A stretch of 28,313 nt of DNA from DASVSE01 sp036399715 (GTDB taxonomy: Bacteria; Bacteroidota; Rhodothermia; Rhodothermales; Rubricoccaceae). Position 1 is the first letter of the stretch. Each line of letters starts with the position of its first letter. The position numbers and the translations under genes are program-made. The notes below the pieces were generated by a model. The model saw only the letters and a program-made list of their open reading frames with translations, ran no database searches and was not told where the DNA came from. The stretch spans positions 1-28,313 of the forward strand of contig DASWMO010000029.1 in the NCBI GenBank assembly GCA_036399715.1. The letters are read 5' to 3'. Below are positions 17,601-24,680 of the stretch, one piece after another.

Positions 17601-20600
17601 AGTTCGACGCCGCGACGCGCTCCGAGAACCCCGTCGTGCTCGCCGAGGCGTGGCGCCTCGCCCGCGCGAGCGAAGACCTGATGCTCGACCCGTCGGGCAG
17701 CGCCGAGGGCGCCATCGCGGCGCACATCGGATTCATCTCGACGGTCGACCTCGCCGACGCGGGCGCGGACCTGCCCGTGCAGGCGCGCAAGGCGTACTTC
17801 CGCCGGAGCACGTTCCAGGGCGACGCCTCGGTACGGTCGGTAGTCGAGGTGGCGGAGCAGATCAGCGCCGAATCGGGCGTCGCGGTGACGGCCGAGGACG
17901 TGCTGGACTTCGTGCGCCGCTACCCGTCCGGGACGGCTCAGTACCGTGCCGACGTCCGCCGGCCGCGTCGTCAGGTCGAGGCGCGCTGGCGCGAAGTGAC
18001 AGGCGAGCCTGTGACCGAGAAGCGCGTGACGCGCGTGCTGGAGGCCCTCACGCCGCCCGCAGCCGTGCAGACGGTGGAGCCCGCGCGTTACGGCGAGCAG
18101 AACCGCGTCGTGACGCAGGAGGCATACGAGCGAGCCCTTGCCGGGCTCGGGCGGATGGACCTGTTCTCCAACCCTCTGCCGGACGCCGAGACGCTGAACG
18201 CATGGGCGACCATCGCCGGCTACCACATCGAGGCTGGCGCGCGGTCGTTCGCGGACTTCTCCGGCCGGATGCTGGCCGACCTCGGGGCCGCCGTGGGGCC
18301 GCACCTCGACCGGCTGTTCGCCGATGCCGGCGGCACGACCGATGCACCAGAGGCGCCCGCACTGGAGACGACAGAGCCCGCCACGCTGACGGCGCAGGAC
18401 GTGCTGGCCCGCATTGCCGCGCGGCGTGCCGCGGGGACACCGCCACAGGCGCCCGCTACACCCTCCGTGGCGCCCGCTCCCGGCGTGCCCGCCTCTGAGT
18501 CCGCCCCGACGCGTGAGGCGCCCCCTGTGGCGCCCACGGCGCCAAGCACGTACGCCGATCCGGTTTCGCTCACGAAAGCCGACGGTGCCCGCATCCGCGA
18601 AGCCCTCGGCCTCGACGCGCTCCCGGCCGCACAGCGCCAGACGTGGACCGAGACGGTTGAGCGCGTGGTTGCGTCGGGTCTCGTCGCCGAGATGGACGCT
18701 CGCGCGGCGCTGATCGTGAGCGCCCCGAAGGGAGAGCCTGCAGCCCCGCTCTCGGCCGACGAACACGCCGCGCTCCTCGTGCGGCTGGCCCAGGTGCAGG
18801 CGCGGTACCGCGAGCTGGCCGACGCCGTCCGGGAGTCCGACGCCCAAGGCGTGCCGGCCGACGAGATGCGCGCCCGGGCGGTCTCGCTGCTGCACCTGAT
18901 CGACTTGCTCACCCGCGCCTCGGACATGGCCGGGAGCGAGGTGGGCCGGGCCCTCGCCGTGCGCAGGCTGGCCGTCCAGAACGCCGGCGAGTCCTTCACC
19001 GTGGCTTCCGCCGTCCGCGACGCCGAGACAATGAAGGGGGCACCGCTCACGGACGCCGAGCGCGACCGGATCGCAGTGCTCGCGCACGAGGCCGACCGCG
19101 CCGCGGCTGCGCTCCGCGCTCACGACGACCGCCGGCAGGACCGCAGCACGGACGCCGCGGCGGCCCGCGCAGATGCCGCCGTCGACGCTGATGCCGAGGC
19201 AACCCGTACCACCGAACGGGACTCGCTCAAGAGCGACGCCGGGCGGGTCAAGCGGGAGGCCGCGATCCGCGCGCTCCGCGACGAACGGGCCCGGATCAAG
19301 GCGGACCTTGCAGCCCTCGGGCTCCGGGTCAACGATGTGATCGGGCTCACTGTCGAGGGCGCGGACCTCGTGCGCCGTCTGGCCCTCAACTACGCCCGCG
19401 AGCACGCATACACGCTCGCTGAGGTAGTCAGCCGCGTCCGGGCCGACCTGCCGGGCCTGAGCGGAGAGGACGTCGTGCGTGCAATCGCAGGGCCGCAAAC
19501 GACGCCCGCCGCGGCTGACGCGGAGCGGGTCGATCTGCTCGTGCGGCAAGCCCGTGCCCGCAACGCCGTCCGGGCCGCTCAGCGGGCGCTCGTCACGCCT
19601 ACGATCGGCGAACGGCTCTGGGAGATCCCGAATCTGGCCCGCACCGTGATGACGACCGGCGACATGGGATCGGTGTTCAACCAGGCGGCGCCGCTCGCGT
19701 CCCGGCATCCCGTCCTCGCCACGCGTGCCTTCGCGACAGCATGGCGGGCGTTCTTCCGCGAGGCGAGCGCCGAGCGCATCGACGCCGCCATGCGTGCCGA
19801 CGCCGCACAGGCTCGCCGCGAATCGGCCGGGCTGTTTCTCGCCCCGCTGGGTGACGCCGCCGACGCGGTCCGCCCTGACATGCGCGAAGAGGCGTGGCAG
19901 TCCCGCCGGCTCCAGCGTCTTCCCGCGCCCGTGCGTGCTGCGATCGGCGCCGTAGCAGGGGCCGCCGTCGGGACCGTCAAGTACGGCCCCGGGGTGGGCA
20001 CCGTGTTCGGGGCTGCCGGCGGCACGTTCACGGGCCTCACGATGGAGGGGTCGGAGCGGCATATGGTCGTGTTTCTCAACACGCTCCGCGCCTCGGTGTT
20101 CGACCTCCTCGCGGACGGCGCAGGCCCGGACGTGTCGCTGCCCGACTTGAAGCAGACGGCGCGGCTCGTCAACCTCACAACCGGCCGTGGCGAGATGACC
20201 GCCGAGATGGCGCGCAAGCTGTCCCTCGGGCTGTTCTCGGCCCGACTGACGGCCGCCCGCTTCCAGGCGCCGCTATTCGCCTTCCGCAAGGGCGTCCCCC
20301 GCGCGCTCCGCATCGAGGCGGCTAAGACGTTCGGCGCGTTCGTCGGGTCGCGCCTCGTCTTCCTGACGGCCGCCAAGATGCTCGCGGCCGCGTTCCAGGA
20401 TGAGGGCGACGACCCGCTCCTCGTCGGCGACGACCCGCGCGACGCCGACTTCGGAAAGATCGTCTGGGGCCCGCTCCGAATCGACGTGTGGGGCGGCTAT
20501 GCGACGCAGGCGCGGATCTTCCTCCGGGTCGCGCTCGCCGGCAGCGACGCGTACGGGTTCAGCGAGGCGCCTGCGCACCGGCAGGACATCGACCCGATGA

Positions 20601-21613
20601 CCGAGGCCGGGCGCTACGTCAACGGCAAGAAGGCCCCGTGGATCGGGACGCTGCTGGCGCTGCTGACGCTCAAGGGGTTTGACGGAAAGCCTGCGACGCC
20701 CACCGAGACGCTGGCGGATGCCTTCTCGCCGATGGGATTCGCTTCGGCCGCCGAGGCATACCAGACCGGGGATACGGAGCAGGAGCGCGAGCGCGGGGCC
20801 GGGTGGCGGCGCGCGTTCGCGGCGTTCCTGAGCAACTTCTTCGGCAACGGAGCCGACGCCTACGATGACCCCACGCAGTCGTCGAGCGTCAAGCCGTTCT
20901 TCGAGCGTGCCGAGTACCGCGCACTGCCCGCGGCGCCGGACGGGCTGACGCCGGCCGACAAGGACGCGTACGAGGCCGACTTCCGGCGGCGTCTCGCGGG
21001 GTTCGTCGAGCGCGACGCCCGGGACCTCGCTCGGATCGCCGAGCGTGACGACCTCAAGGAGCGCCTCGAAGGGCTCGTGCGCACGGCGCGTCTCGAAGCC
21101 CGTGGACAGGTCACCGGGGATCCGCTCCTGACACCGGATGTGGTCGCGCTCTTTGGACGTGCCGACTACACGCCGGCGCCGTCTCCCCCGGCCGACCTTG
21201 GCGGTACCGCTCGGGCCGCGTACGAGACCGACTTCCGGCGCCGGCTCGCGGCCGGCATCGAGCGGCGCAGCGACGTGCTCGCACTTCTCTCGGGCGAGAG
21301 CCTCAAGGAGCGCCTCCAGGAGCTCGCCGGCGCCGCGCGTGAGGAGGCCCGCGCCGAGGCGACGGGCGACCCGCTCGGGCCGGTCCTGGGGACGTTCCAG
21401 CGGGCCGACTACCGCGCCCACCCGTACGCCCCGGCCGAGATGCCCGAGGAGGAGCGCGGCGCCTACGGGGCCGACTTCCGGCGGCGCCTCGCCTCGCTGG
21501 TGGCGGCCGAGGGGACCGCGCTCGACGACATGGCGCTCGAAGACCTCAAGGACCGCCTCCGCTCGCTCGCCTCGACGGCTCGCTCGGCGGCCCGCGAGGC
21601 CGCCGGCTACTAG
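14603..21613 (+). CDS. Giant phage-type (polyvalent/internal virion-like) protein, 2336 aa
   Basis: The frame opens at GTG 14603, 44 bases after the coiled-coil gene, and is uninterrupted for 7 kb. An Arg-rich motif occurs twice at the N-terminus (ERRRRALAGLA at 8-18 and DRRARALAGLA at 49-59). A Gly-Ala amphipathic module covers about 455-620 (AVQMAPALAVAGATGG through GGAGEALGSLAVGDD). Mid-protein helical modules include FADFSGRMLADLGAAVGPHL (about 1216-1235) and REHAYTLAEVVSRVRADLPG (about 1599). A conserved-looking C-terminal module runs from about 1670 to 2010: IPNLARTVMTTGD, LVNLTTGRGEM, LFSARLTAARFQ, DADFGKIVWGPLRIDVWGGY. Three C-terminal repeats follow. These blocks resemble very large proteins of phages and conjugative elements (the polyvalent-protein class) and internal ejection proteins. 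I see no recognisable catalytic domain. It may enter the cell with the DNA or form part of a particle. Confidence 0.8.
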   Translation: MEVLPLNERRRRALAGLATGDPARSSTAPPPADAGSDGAPLPAVPRLADRRARALAGLAGDRGLVSPPPSPARPVTAPVPASEPSLLDTARGYLLPPFDGPATPAPEPEPFAVSPSGPRVAAARPWDTVQELAREYGVTAQSETLPPEYRRRALDALRGDDSPESALYSEHLSGAMTAEQYRAAATRQPGGVLSTDALAGTLGARPETEPVAADATRPGGRGPLTPADVPLTRLDAYRARTGDERTDEEIAASLTRAADETAQAWPEQAVLGRGAGMPDPLDAVGRAVARDAALDALEARARAEDDQDTSPEALRRRLARYEDETGFVERLGNRIGMGADGIETTREVQRLVTAYDRLDRLKAMRDASPYGGGMTRAQLQDGGAFEQMDLARDPDALAAEIAELERWIPERTAVLARVQARGQARPRNPAASALSDADSFGAAGRAFAADPLGVIGEIAIPSAVQMAPALAVAGATGGTLGLPGVAASIGVGSGMDEYTSFMVGRMAQAGVDVTDPEALTAAFSDRAAMAEMQRDARTRGLVVGSVDALSSGLAAAHVLPAAARSRLAGRLADAVGALGVQAGLGGAGEALGSLAVGDDVSAGAVAAEAIGELGSGAGEILAARNAEAAPVSEGVTLADLMRVDHDAVLEGVGQMPNPAQLAPQAAEAQSNPLGQRARTYGRAPQGDPAEVISPEVVAEVTPVPPLPAPIEPATPAEPTAPTLSPEAQVWADALPFAANEEERRIVEAELARLTNAPAPAPDVPAAGPAAAGPDRALGADAAAVAAPLPAGGRAGGDPVDAPGLGGRPVAAVVAPAPADAPAVAPRTLTQGDLKARVAADGNLSALETEVRAAVDSGAPVTLVLADMGREKRVEVVRTTPLGFADNDGNSWGLMPLAMTPGSRIEIGATSEQAVVAPASAAYAFDLDAEGNPLPSAPEIVTPAPETATPSRTAPARAEGQPVASYVQANSAALLADAQAEIAEAVDPADYADPAAVQEAQFDAATRSENPVVLAEAWRLARASEDLMLDPSGSAEGAIAAHIGFISTVDLADAGADLPVQARKAYFRRSTFQGDASVRSVVEVAEQISAESGVAVTAEDVLDFVRRYPSGTAQYRADVRRPRRQVEARWREVTGEPVTEKRVTRVLEALTPPAAVQTVEPARYGEQNRVVTQEAYERALAGLGRMDLFSNPLPDAETLNAWATIAGYHIEAGARSFADFSGRMLADLGAAVGPHLDRLFADAGGTTDAPEAPALETTEPATLTAQDVLARIAARRAAGTPPQAPATPSVAPAPGVPASESAPTREAPPVAPTAPSTYADPVSLTKADGARIREALGLDALPAAQRQTWTETVERVVASGLVAEMDARAALIVSAPKGEPAAPLSADEHAALLVRLAQVQARYRELADAVRESDAQGVPADEMRARAVSLLHLIDLLTRASDMAGSEVGRALAVRRLAVQNAGESFTVASAVRDAETMKGAPLTDAERDRIAVLAHEADRAAAALRAHDDRRQDRSTDAAAARADAAVDADAEATRTTERDSLKSDAGRVKREAAIRALRDERARIKADLAALGLRVNDVIGLTVEGADLVRRLALNYAREHAYTLAEVVSRVRADLPGLSGEDVVRAIAGPQTTPAAADAERVDLLVRQARARNAVRAAQRALVTPTIGERLWEIPNLARTVMTTGDMGSVFNQAAPLASRHPVLATRAFATAWRAFFREASAERIDAAMRADAAQARRESAGLFLAPLGDAADAVRPDMREEAWQSRRLQRLPAPVRAAIGAVAGAAVGTVKYGPGVGTVFGAAGGTFTGLTMEGSERHMVVFLNTLRASVFDLLADGAGPDVSLPDLKQTARLVNLTTGRGEMTAEMARKLSLGLFSARLTAARFQAPLFAFRKGVPRALRIEAAKTFGAFVGSRLVFLTAAKMLAAAFQDEGDDPLLVGDDPRDADFGKIVWGPLRIDVWGGYATQARIFLRVALAGSDAYGFSEAPAHRQDIDPMTEAGRYVNGKKAPWIGTLLALLTLKGFDGKPATPTETLADAFSPMGFASAAEAYQTGDTEQERERGAGWRRAFAAFLSNFFGNGADAYDDPTQSSSVKPFFERAEYRALPAAPDGLTPADKDAYEADFRRRLAGFVERDARDLARIAERDDLKERLEGLVRTARLEARGQVTGDPLLTPDVVALFGRADYTPAPSPPADLGGTARAAYETDFRRRLAAGIERRSDVLALLSGESLKERLQELAGAAREEARAEATGDPLGPVLGTFQRADYRAHPYAPAEMPEEERGAYGADFRRRLASLVAAEGTALDDMALEDLKDRLRSLASTARSAAREAAGY
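20891..21610 (+). repeat. Three tandem C-terminal repeats in the giant protein
   Basis: Residues about 2097-2335 consist of three units of about 84, 81 and 70 residues. Each begins F-x-RA-[ED]-Y (at nt 20900, 21152 and 21395), continues with AYE-x-DFRRRLA (third copy AYGADFRRRLA), then L-K-[ED]-RL with a helix rich in AR-EAR, and units 1 and 2 end in TGDPL. The diverged copies are helical and charged. They could be a binding or oligomerisation array. Confidence 0.8.
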
Positions 21614-21625
21614 ACCCCCGCACCT

Positions 21626-22132
21626 ATGCCCGATACCCCTCCGCTCCCACCCACGTTTCTCCTCGGCGTCGATCCCGGCACGACGACGGGCCTCGCCGTC
21701 GCCTGCGCCGAGACGGGCACGCTCGCCCTCGTGACGTCTGGCGGCCCGCTGCGCGCGGCGCGCCAGATCGAGGCGTGGGCGGCCTCGGGCGGGCTCATAG
21801 GGGCCTACGTCGAGGACGCCCGCGCGCTGCCGATCTACGCTCGCCACGGCGGCGCCAACCGCGGCGAGCGCGACCGCATCGCCCGCGGCGTCGGAGGCGT
21901 GGACCTGCTGACGGGCCTGTACCTCGATTTGCTCGCCTCGCTCGGCGTGCCGGCCGTCGCCGTCGAGCCCGTCCGCGCGGCCAAGTGGGACGCCGACGCG
22001 CTGCGCCGCGCGACCGGCTACGCCCGCCCGACGAACGAGCACGGCCGCGACGCCGCACGTCACGTCTACGGCCGCACCTGCCTGCCTGCCACACAGAGAG
22101 GGGGGGGTGCGCCTTCCTCAGAGCCCTCCTGA
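21626..22132 (+). CDS. RuvC-like Holliday junction resolvase (RNase H fold)
   Basis: A 168-residue protein starting at ATG 21626, 12 bases after the giant gene. The first strand carries LLGVDPGTTTGLAVA (Asp at about 14), the second acidic residue is Glu in YVEDAR, and a C-terminal EHGRDAARHVYG helix supplies the last aspartate. This is the spacing of RuvC/phage RuvC-like nucleases, which resolve four-way junctions or trim branched DNA during replication and packaging. The middle has GVGGVDLLTGLYLDLLASLG, then AVAVEPVRAAKWD with a lysine typical of these resolvases. A run of eight G (22100-22107) lies near the 3' end and could permit frameshifted C-termini. Function on the element's replication intermediates is inferred. 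Confidence 0.8.
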   Translation: MPDTPPLPPTFLLGVDPGTTTGLAVACAETGTLALVTSGGPLRAARQIEAWAASGGLIGAYVEDARALPIYARHGGANRGERDRIARGVGGVDLLTGLYLDLLASLGVPAVAVEPVRAAKWDADALRRATGYARPTNEHGRDAARHVYGRTCLPATQRGGGAPSSEPS

Positions 22133-22134
22133 CG

Positions 22135-22455
22135 ATGCCCGCCCCGAAGACCCCGAACACAGCGCCGGCCCGCATCAAGAAGGCCCAGAATCGCCGTGCC
22201 GCGGCCGCCGCGACGGGCACGCTCGACGACGTCAAGCTGAAGCTGTGGACAGCTATCGAGCGCGTCGACGGCCTCATGACGGACGCCGACACGCAGACCG
22301 TCCTGAAGGCCACCCACGCGCTCGTACAGGCGTGCGGGGCCTACACGAAAGTGCTGGAGGTCGGCGAAATCGAAGCCCGCCTCGCAGGCGTGGAGGCCCG
22401 TCTTGCGGAGTCCGCACCTGCCCCCGCCGCTCCGCCGCTCCGGCGCGTCGGCTGA
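22135..22455 (+). CDS. Unknown 106-aa helical protein, small-terminase-like in style
   Basis: The ATG at 22135 follows the resolvase stop by two bases. An Ala/Lys/Arg-rich N-terminus (ARIKKAQNRRAAAAATG) precedes a regular helical hairpin (LKLWTAIERVDGLMTDADT, then KATHALVQACGAYTKVLEVG) and a short coiled coil EIEARLAGVEARLAE. The basic N-terminus and helical oligomerisation segment resemble small DNA-recognition proteins encoded just before large terminases, but the sequence is too short to assign. No large terminase follows in this window. Confidence 0.6.
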   Translation: MPAPKTPNTAPARIKKAQNRRAAAAATGTLDDVKLKLWTAIERVDGLMTDADTQTVLKATHALVQACGAYTKVLEVGEIEARLAGVEARLAESAPAPAAPPLRRVG

Positions 22456-22478
22456 TCCCCCACCCATCCTTCCCTTCA

Positions 22479-22790
22479 ATGCCCTCCCCCCTCTCCCGCC
22501 GTCTCGATAAGGCCGAGGCCGCCGCTGGCCTTTCCGGCCCCAACCCGAAAGGCGCGCGGCACGTCGTCGCGTCGGCCCGCGACTTCTGGCCGACCGTCGC
22601 TCTCTTCCGCTCACCCTTCTCCCTCCCCCCTCCCGATGAGCACGTGCCCCCAGCGAATCCTCAGGCGAGTGTCTACGAACGGCTGACCTACGGACAGGCG
22701 CGGGCGGCCGGCATCGTCTACGAGGCCCCCGGTGTGCGTGCCGAGATGGAGGCCAACCGCTCACACTACTTTGCCCCGTCGCCGGCCTGA
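22479..22790 (+). CDS. Unknown 103-aa protein, last gene of the element
   Basis: The ATG at 22479 lies 23 bases after the previous stop. The N-terminus SPLSRRLDKAEAAAGL is a short basic helix. The middle is proline-rich (SPFSLPPPDEHVPP), and the C-terminus has VYERLTYGQARAAGIVYEAP. No family recognised. Codon use and spacing fit the rest of the operon, and a hairpin at 22807-22827 follows. It is real in my view because the frame is open, correctly spaced and ends just before the terminator. Confidence 0.6.
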   Translation: MPSPLSRRLDKAEAAAGLSGPNPKGARHVVASARDFWPTVALFRSPFSLPPPDEHVPPANPQASVYERLTYGQARAAGIVYEAPGVRAEMEANRSHYFAPSPA

Positions 22791-22806
22791 CGCTTGGGTG
22801 GGTACG

Positions 22807-22827
22807 GACGGCGACGTGCTCGCCGTC
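22807..22827. terminator. Hairpin between convergent genes at the element's right edge
   Basis: GACGGCGA (22807-22814) pairs with TCGCCGTC (22820-22827) around a 5-base loop, between the last rightward gene (22790) and the leftward gene ending at 22847. A second small palindrome, GTCACGGTGAC, overlaps its right edge. There is no T-tract, but the position suits a bidirectional terminator. Confidence 0.5.
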
Positions 22828-22846
22828 ACGGTGACAGGGGTTCGCG

Positions 22847-23332
22847 TCAGTGTGGCGACACGCGCTTCCACCGCCGGTCGAATAGGCGCTGCGGGGCACC
22901 AGGGGTTCCCCCTGTTTCCTCCGGGTCCCAGGCCAGGTGGAAGGTCCCCGGTTGGAATGGCGGCGCCTCGATGACGAAGGAACTCGGTCCTCTCCGCCGG
23001 TCGCTGTCCAGCACCATGTCGAAGTCGAGGTGCATCGCGTGCGCGCCGTCGTACAGACTTACCCGGTCCACTCGGAGCAGGCACCCTGCCCTCGACAACT
23101 GGATATAGCTGGTCGTGTCGCGATGGGCAGGCCGCGCGCCGAAGCGTTCGCGTAGCCTCTCGTCTCTCCGGGCCGGGGTCGTGACGACGCTGTCCAGAGA
23201 GGCCGGGGCGATACGTTGCCCGGACGCGTCCCGGACCTCGAGGCGCACCTCGACCGGCCAGCAGCTCTGGGCCCGCGCGAAGCCAGCCGTACCCAGGAGG
23301 GTAGCGAGGGCGAGGGCGAGGCGGACGTTCAT
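22847..23332 (-). CDS. Secreted hypothetical protein
   Basis: Start at ATG 23332-23330, chosen because it gives a clear signal peptide (MNVRLALALATLLGTAGFARA, residues 1-21). The mature part of about 140 residues begins QSCWPVEVRLEVRDASG and is beta-rich (CLLRVDRVSLYDG, MHLDFDMVLDSD, FVIEAPPFQPGTFHLAWDP). Two cysteines (about 24 and 84) could form a disulphide in the periplasm. The pattern suggests a small carboxypeptidase-regulatory-like or other beta-sandwich domain, but I do not recognise a family. It is convergent with the element and is the first host-like gene to its right. Confidence 0.65.
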   Translation of the reverse strand: MNVRLALALATLLGTAGFARAQSCWPVEVRLEVRDASGQRIAPASLDSVVTTPARRDERLRERFGARPAHRDTTSYIQLSRAGCLLRVDRVSLYDGAHAMHLDFDMVLDSDRRRGPSSFVIEAPPFQPGTFHLAWDPEETGGTPGAPQRLFDRRWKRVSPH

Positions 23333-23373
23333 AGGACGTGACTCGGGGGCGCCCGGAAATCTACAAGGGGCCC

Positions 23374-23387
23374 TGGACTTCGGTCCA
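23374..23387 (+). other. UUCG-capped hairpin
   Basis: TGGAC (23374-23378) and GTCCA (23383-23387) enclose TTCG, the classic extra-stable tetraloop. It lies in the 103-base gap between the divergent secreted-protein gene and the DUF2493 remnant. Role unknown; it could be a 5' stem or a terminator remnant. Confidence 0.4.
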
Positions 23388-23435
23388 TCGCCAGTGCCGG
23401 GTACCTTGCTCAGACACCCGCGGGCTCGTCCGATC

Positions 23436-23613
23436 ATGCGCCTCATCGTCGCCGGCTCCCGCACCATCACCGACGCCGCCCTCGTCGCGGACGCGATCGC
23501 AGCGAGCGGCTGGACGCCGACCGTCGTCATCGAGGGCGAGGCCAGAGGCCTCGCCCTGCTCGCGCGCGCGTGAGTCTGAGGAGCGCGGGATCCCGGTCGA
23601 GCCGCACCCGGCC
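23436..23613 (+). pseudogene. DUF2493/SLOG-type gene remnant, frameshifted
   Basis: From ATG 23436 the frame reads MRLIVAGSRTITDAALVADA and IAASGWTPTVVIEGEARG, the N-terminal half of the DUF2493 (YspA/SLOG, nucleotide-binding Rossmann-like) family, which normally runs to about 120 residues. It stops after 45 codons at TGA 23571-23573. The expected continuation, ESEERGIPVEPHPA, is found immediately after in another frame (23572-23613), so an indel within the GC-rich stretch at about 23545-23570 broke the gene. The rest, to the T9SS gene at 23829, carries nothing I recognise. A second fragment of the same gene lies at 24681. Confidence 0.72.
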
Positions 23614-23828
23614 GGCGCTACCGCAGCCAGCCTCTCCATGCGCGGCCCGGCGTGCAGGCCCTGCGCACCAGTGTGCACAGCCTGCTGAGGGCGGGGTCTG
23701 CCCGAGCTCGTCGCTCGCTCGACGGAACTCCCGAGCGGTCTGGCACTCTCCTTGGAGGGGGAGGCTTCACTTCCAGGCCCCGAGCCCGCCGCTCCCCGTC
23801 CACCCCCCCCGGTCCGACCGCCCGCACG

Positions 23829-24668
23829 ATGCTCCTTCGCTCCCTCTCTCTGCTCGCCGTCGTCCTGACGGCCCCCACGGCCGTCGGCCAGGCCCTCCCG
23901 GTCGCCCCCTGCACTGGCCCGACCCAGATCGCGCAGACGCTGTGGAACGCGCCCGCGATCGGCGTCGGGGGAGGCAAGAATCCGGCCCTCGGCCAGAGCT
24001 TTACGGTCCCCTGCACCGGGACACTCCGCGCGCTCTCGTTCTACGTCTACCTGCACCCCGTCACGGGGCCGATCGACGTGACCGTCTATCGGGGGGCCGG
24101 CCGTAGCGGCCCCGTCCTCGCCACGACGTCTGTCAACGTCACGAGCGCCGGGTGGAAGACCGTCAGCCTCGGTGCGCCCGTCCCCGTTACTGACGGGGAG
24201 GTCTATACGTTCGTGCTGACGGTCCCGTCCGGGCAGAACACCGACCTCGCCCTCTACACGTCGTCAGCGAACCCATACGCGGGCGGAAGGGAGTACCACG
24301 CGCTCTTCGGCCCCTTCATCGCCTTTGCTGAGGACGACCTCATGTTCCGCGTAGACATCGACGCCGCAGCGGTGAGTGCGGAGTCGGGGGCAGCGAGAGC
24401 AGAGGAATTCGTCCTCGGTGTCGCCTCCCCGAACCCAGCCGATACACGCGCCACAGTGACGCTGACGATGGCGCGCGCTCAGGCCGTCACGGTGGCGGCG
24501 TACGACGCGCTCGGCCGCGAGGTCGCCGTGCTCCTCCATGGCGAGGCGCCTGCTGGCGGTCACACAGTCGAGGTAAACACGTCGGGGTGGCCGGCCGGCG
24601 TCTACGTCATCCGCGCGTCCACCGCCGGGGCGTCCGTGTCCTCGACCCGGCTCGTCGTCGCCCGGTAG
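23829..24668 (+). CDS. Secreted protein with T9SS C-terminal sorting domain
   Basis: A 279-residue protein. Start at ATG 23829, giving a signal peptide LLRSLSLLAVVLTAPTAVG (residues 2-20). The central region (about 35-175) is a beta-sandwich-like domain with FTVPCTGTLRALSFYVYL, PIDVTVYRGAG and WKTVSLGAPVPVTDGEVYTF, the style of carbohydrate- or surface-binding jelly rolls. Residues about 198-279 are a type A Por/T9SS sorting domain: LGVASPNPADTRATVTLTM, VAAYDALGREVAVL, GWPAGVYVIR and a final LVVAR. It should be exported through the Sec and then T9SS routes and attached to or released from the surface. It sits between two fragments of the same DUF2493-type gene. Confidence 0.82.
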   Translation: MLLRSLSLLAVVLTAPTAVGQALPVAPCTGPTQIAQTLWNAPAIGVGGGKNPALGQSFTVPCTGTLRALSFYVYLHPVTGPIDVTVYRGAGRSGPVLATTSVNVTSAGWKTVSLGAPVPVTDGEVYTFVLTVPSGQNTDLALYTSSANPYAGGREYHALFGPFIAFAEDDLMFRVDIDAAAVSAESGAARAEEFVLGVASPNPADTRATVTLTMARAQAVTVAAYDALGREVAVLLHGEAPAGGHTVEVNTSGWPAGVYVIRASTAGASVSSTRLVVAR

Positions 24669-24680
24669 TTCGCCTCCTCT

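Larger units (their letters stand above)
7038..22846 (+). mobile_element. Integrative element (satellite-like or defective prophage)
   Basis: The left boundary is placed where the lamin-tail gene is broken, 143 bases before the integrase. The right boundary is placed between the last rightward gene (ends 22790) and the convergent host-like gene (stop at 22847). The block holds eleven genes, all rightward, mostly overlapping or nearly abutting: integrase, excisionase-like HTH, zinc/TOPRIM/DUF3987 primase-helicase, a coiled-coil protein, a giant phage-type protein, a RuvC-like resolvase and five unknowns. No direct repeat that would define attL and attR could be found by eye, and no tRNA is present. 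No capsid, portal, tail, large terminase, lysis, relaxase or mating gene is seen. The right end is therefore uncertain and may be a deletion junction rather than a true attR. Confidence 0.7.

Noticed and set aside
17399..20062. An 887-codon leftward open frame inside the giant gene.
   Set aside because: Composition is dominated by Arg, Gly and His without any motif. The rightward giant gene has recognisable modules and correct operon spacing.
7066..22845. The 9-mer GCGAACCCC near 7063-7071 and its inverse GGGGTTCGC at 22837-22845 as terminal inverted repeats.
   Set aside because: A single 9-base match between two such GC-rich edges is expected by chance fairly often, and tyrosine integrases leave direct, not inverted, repeats.
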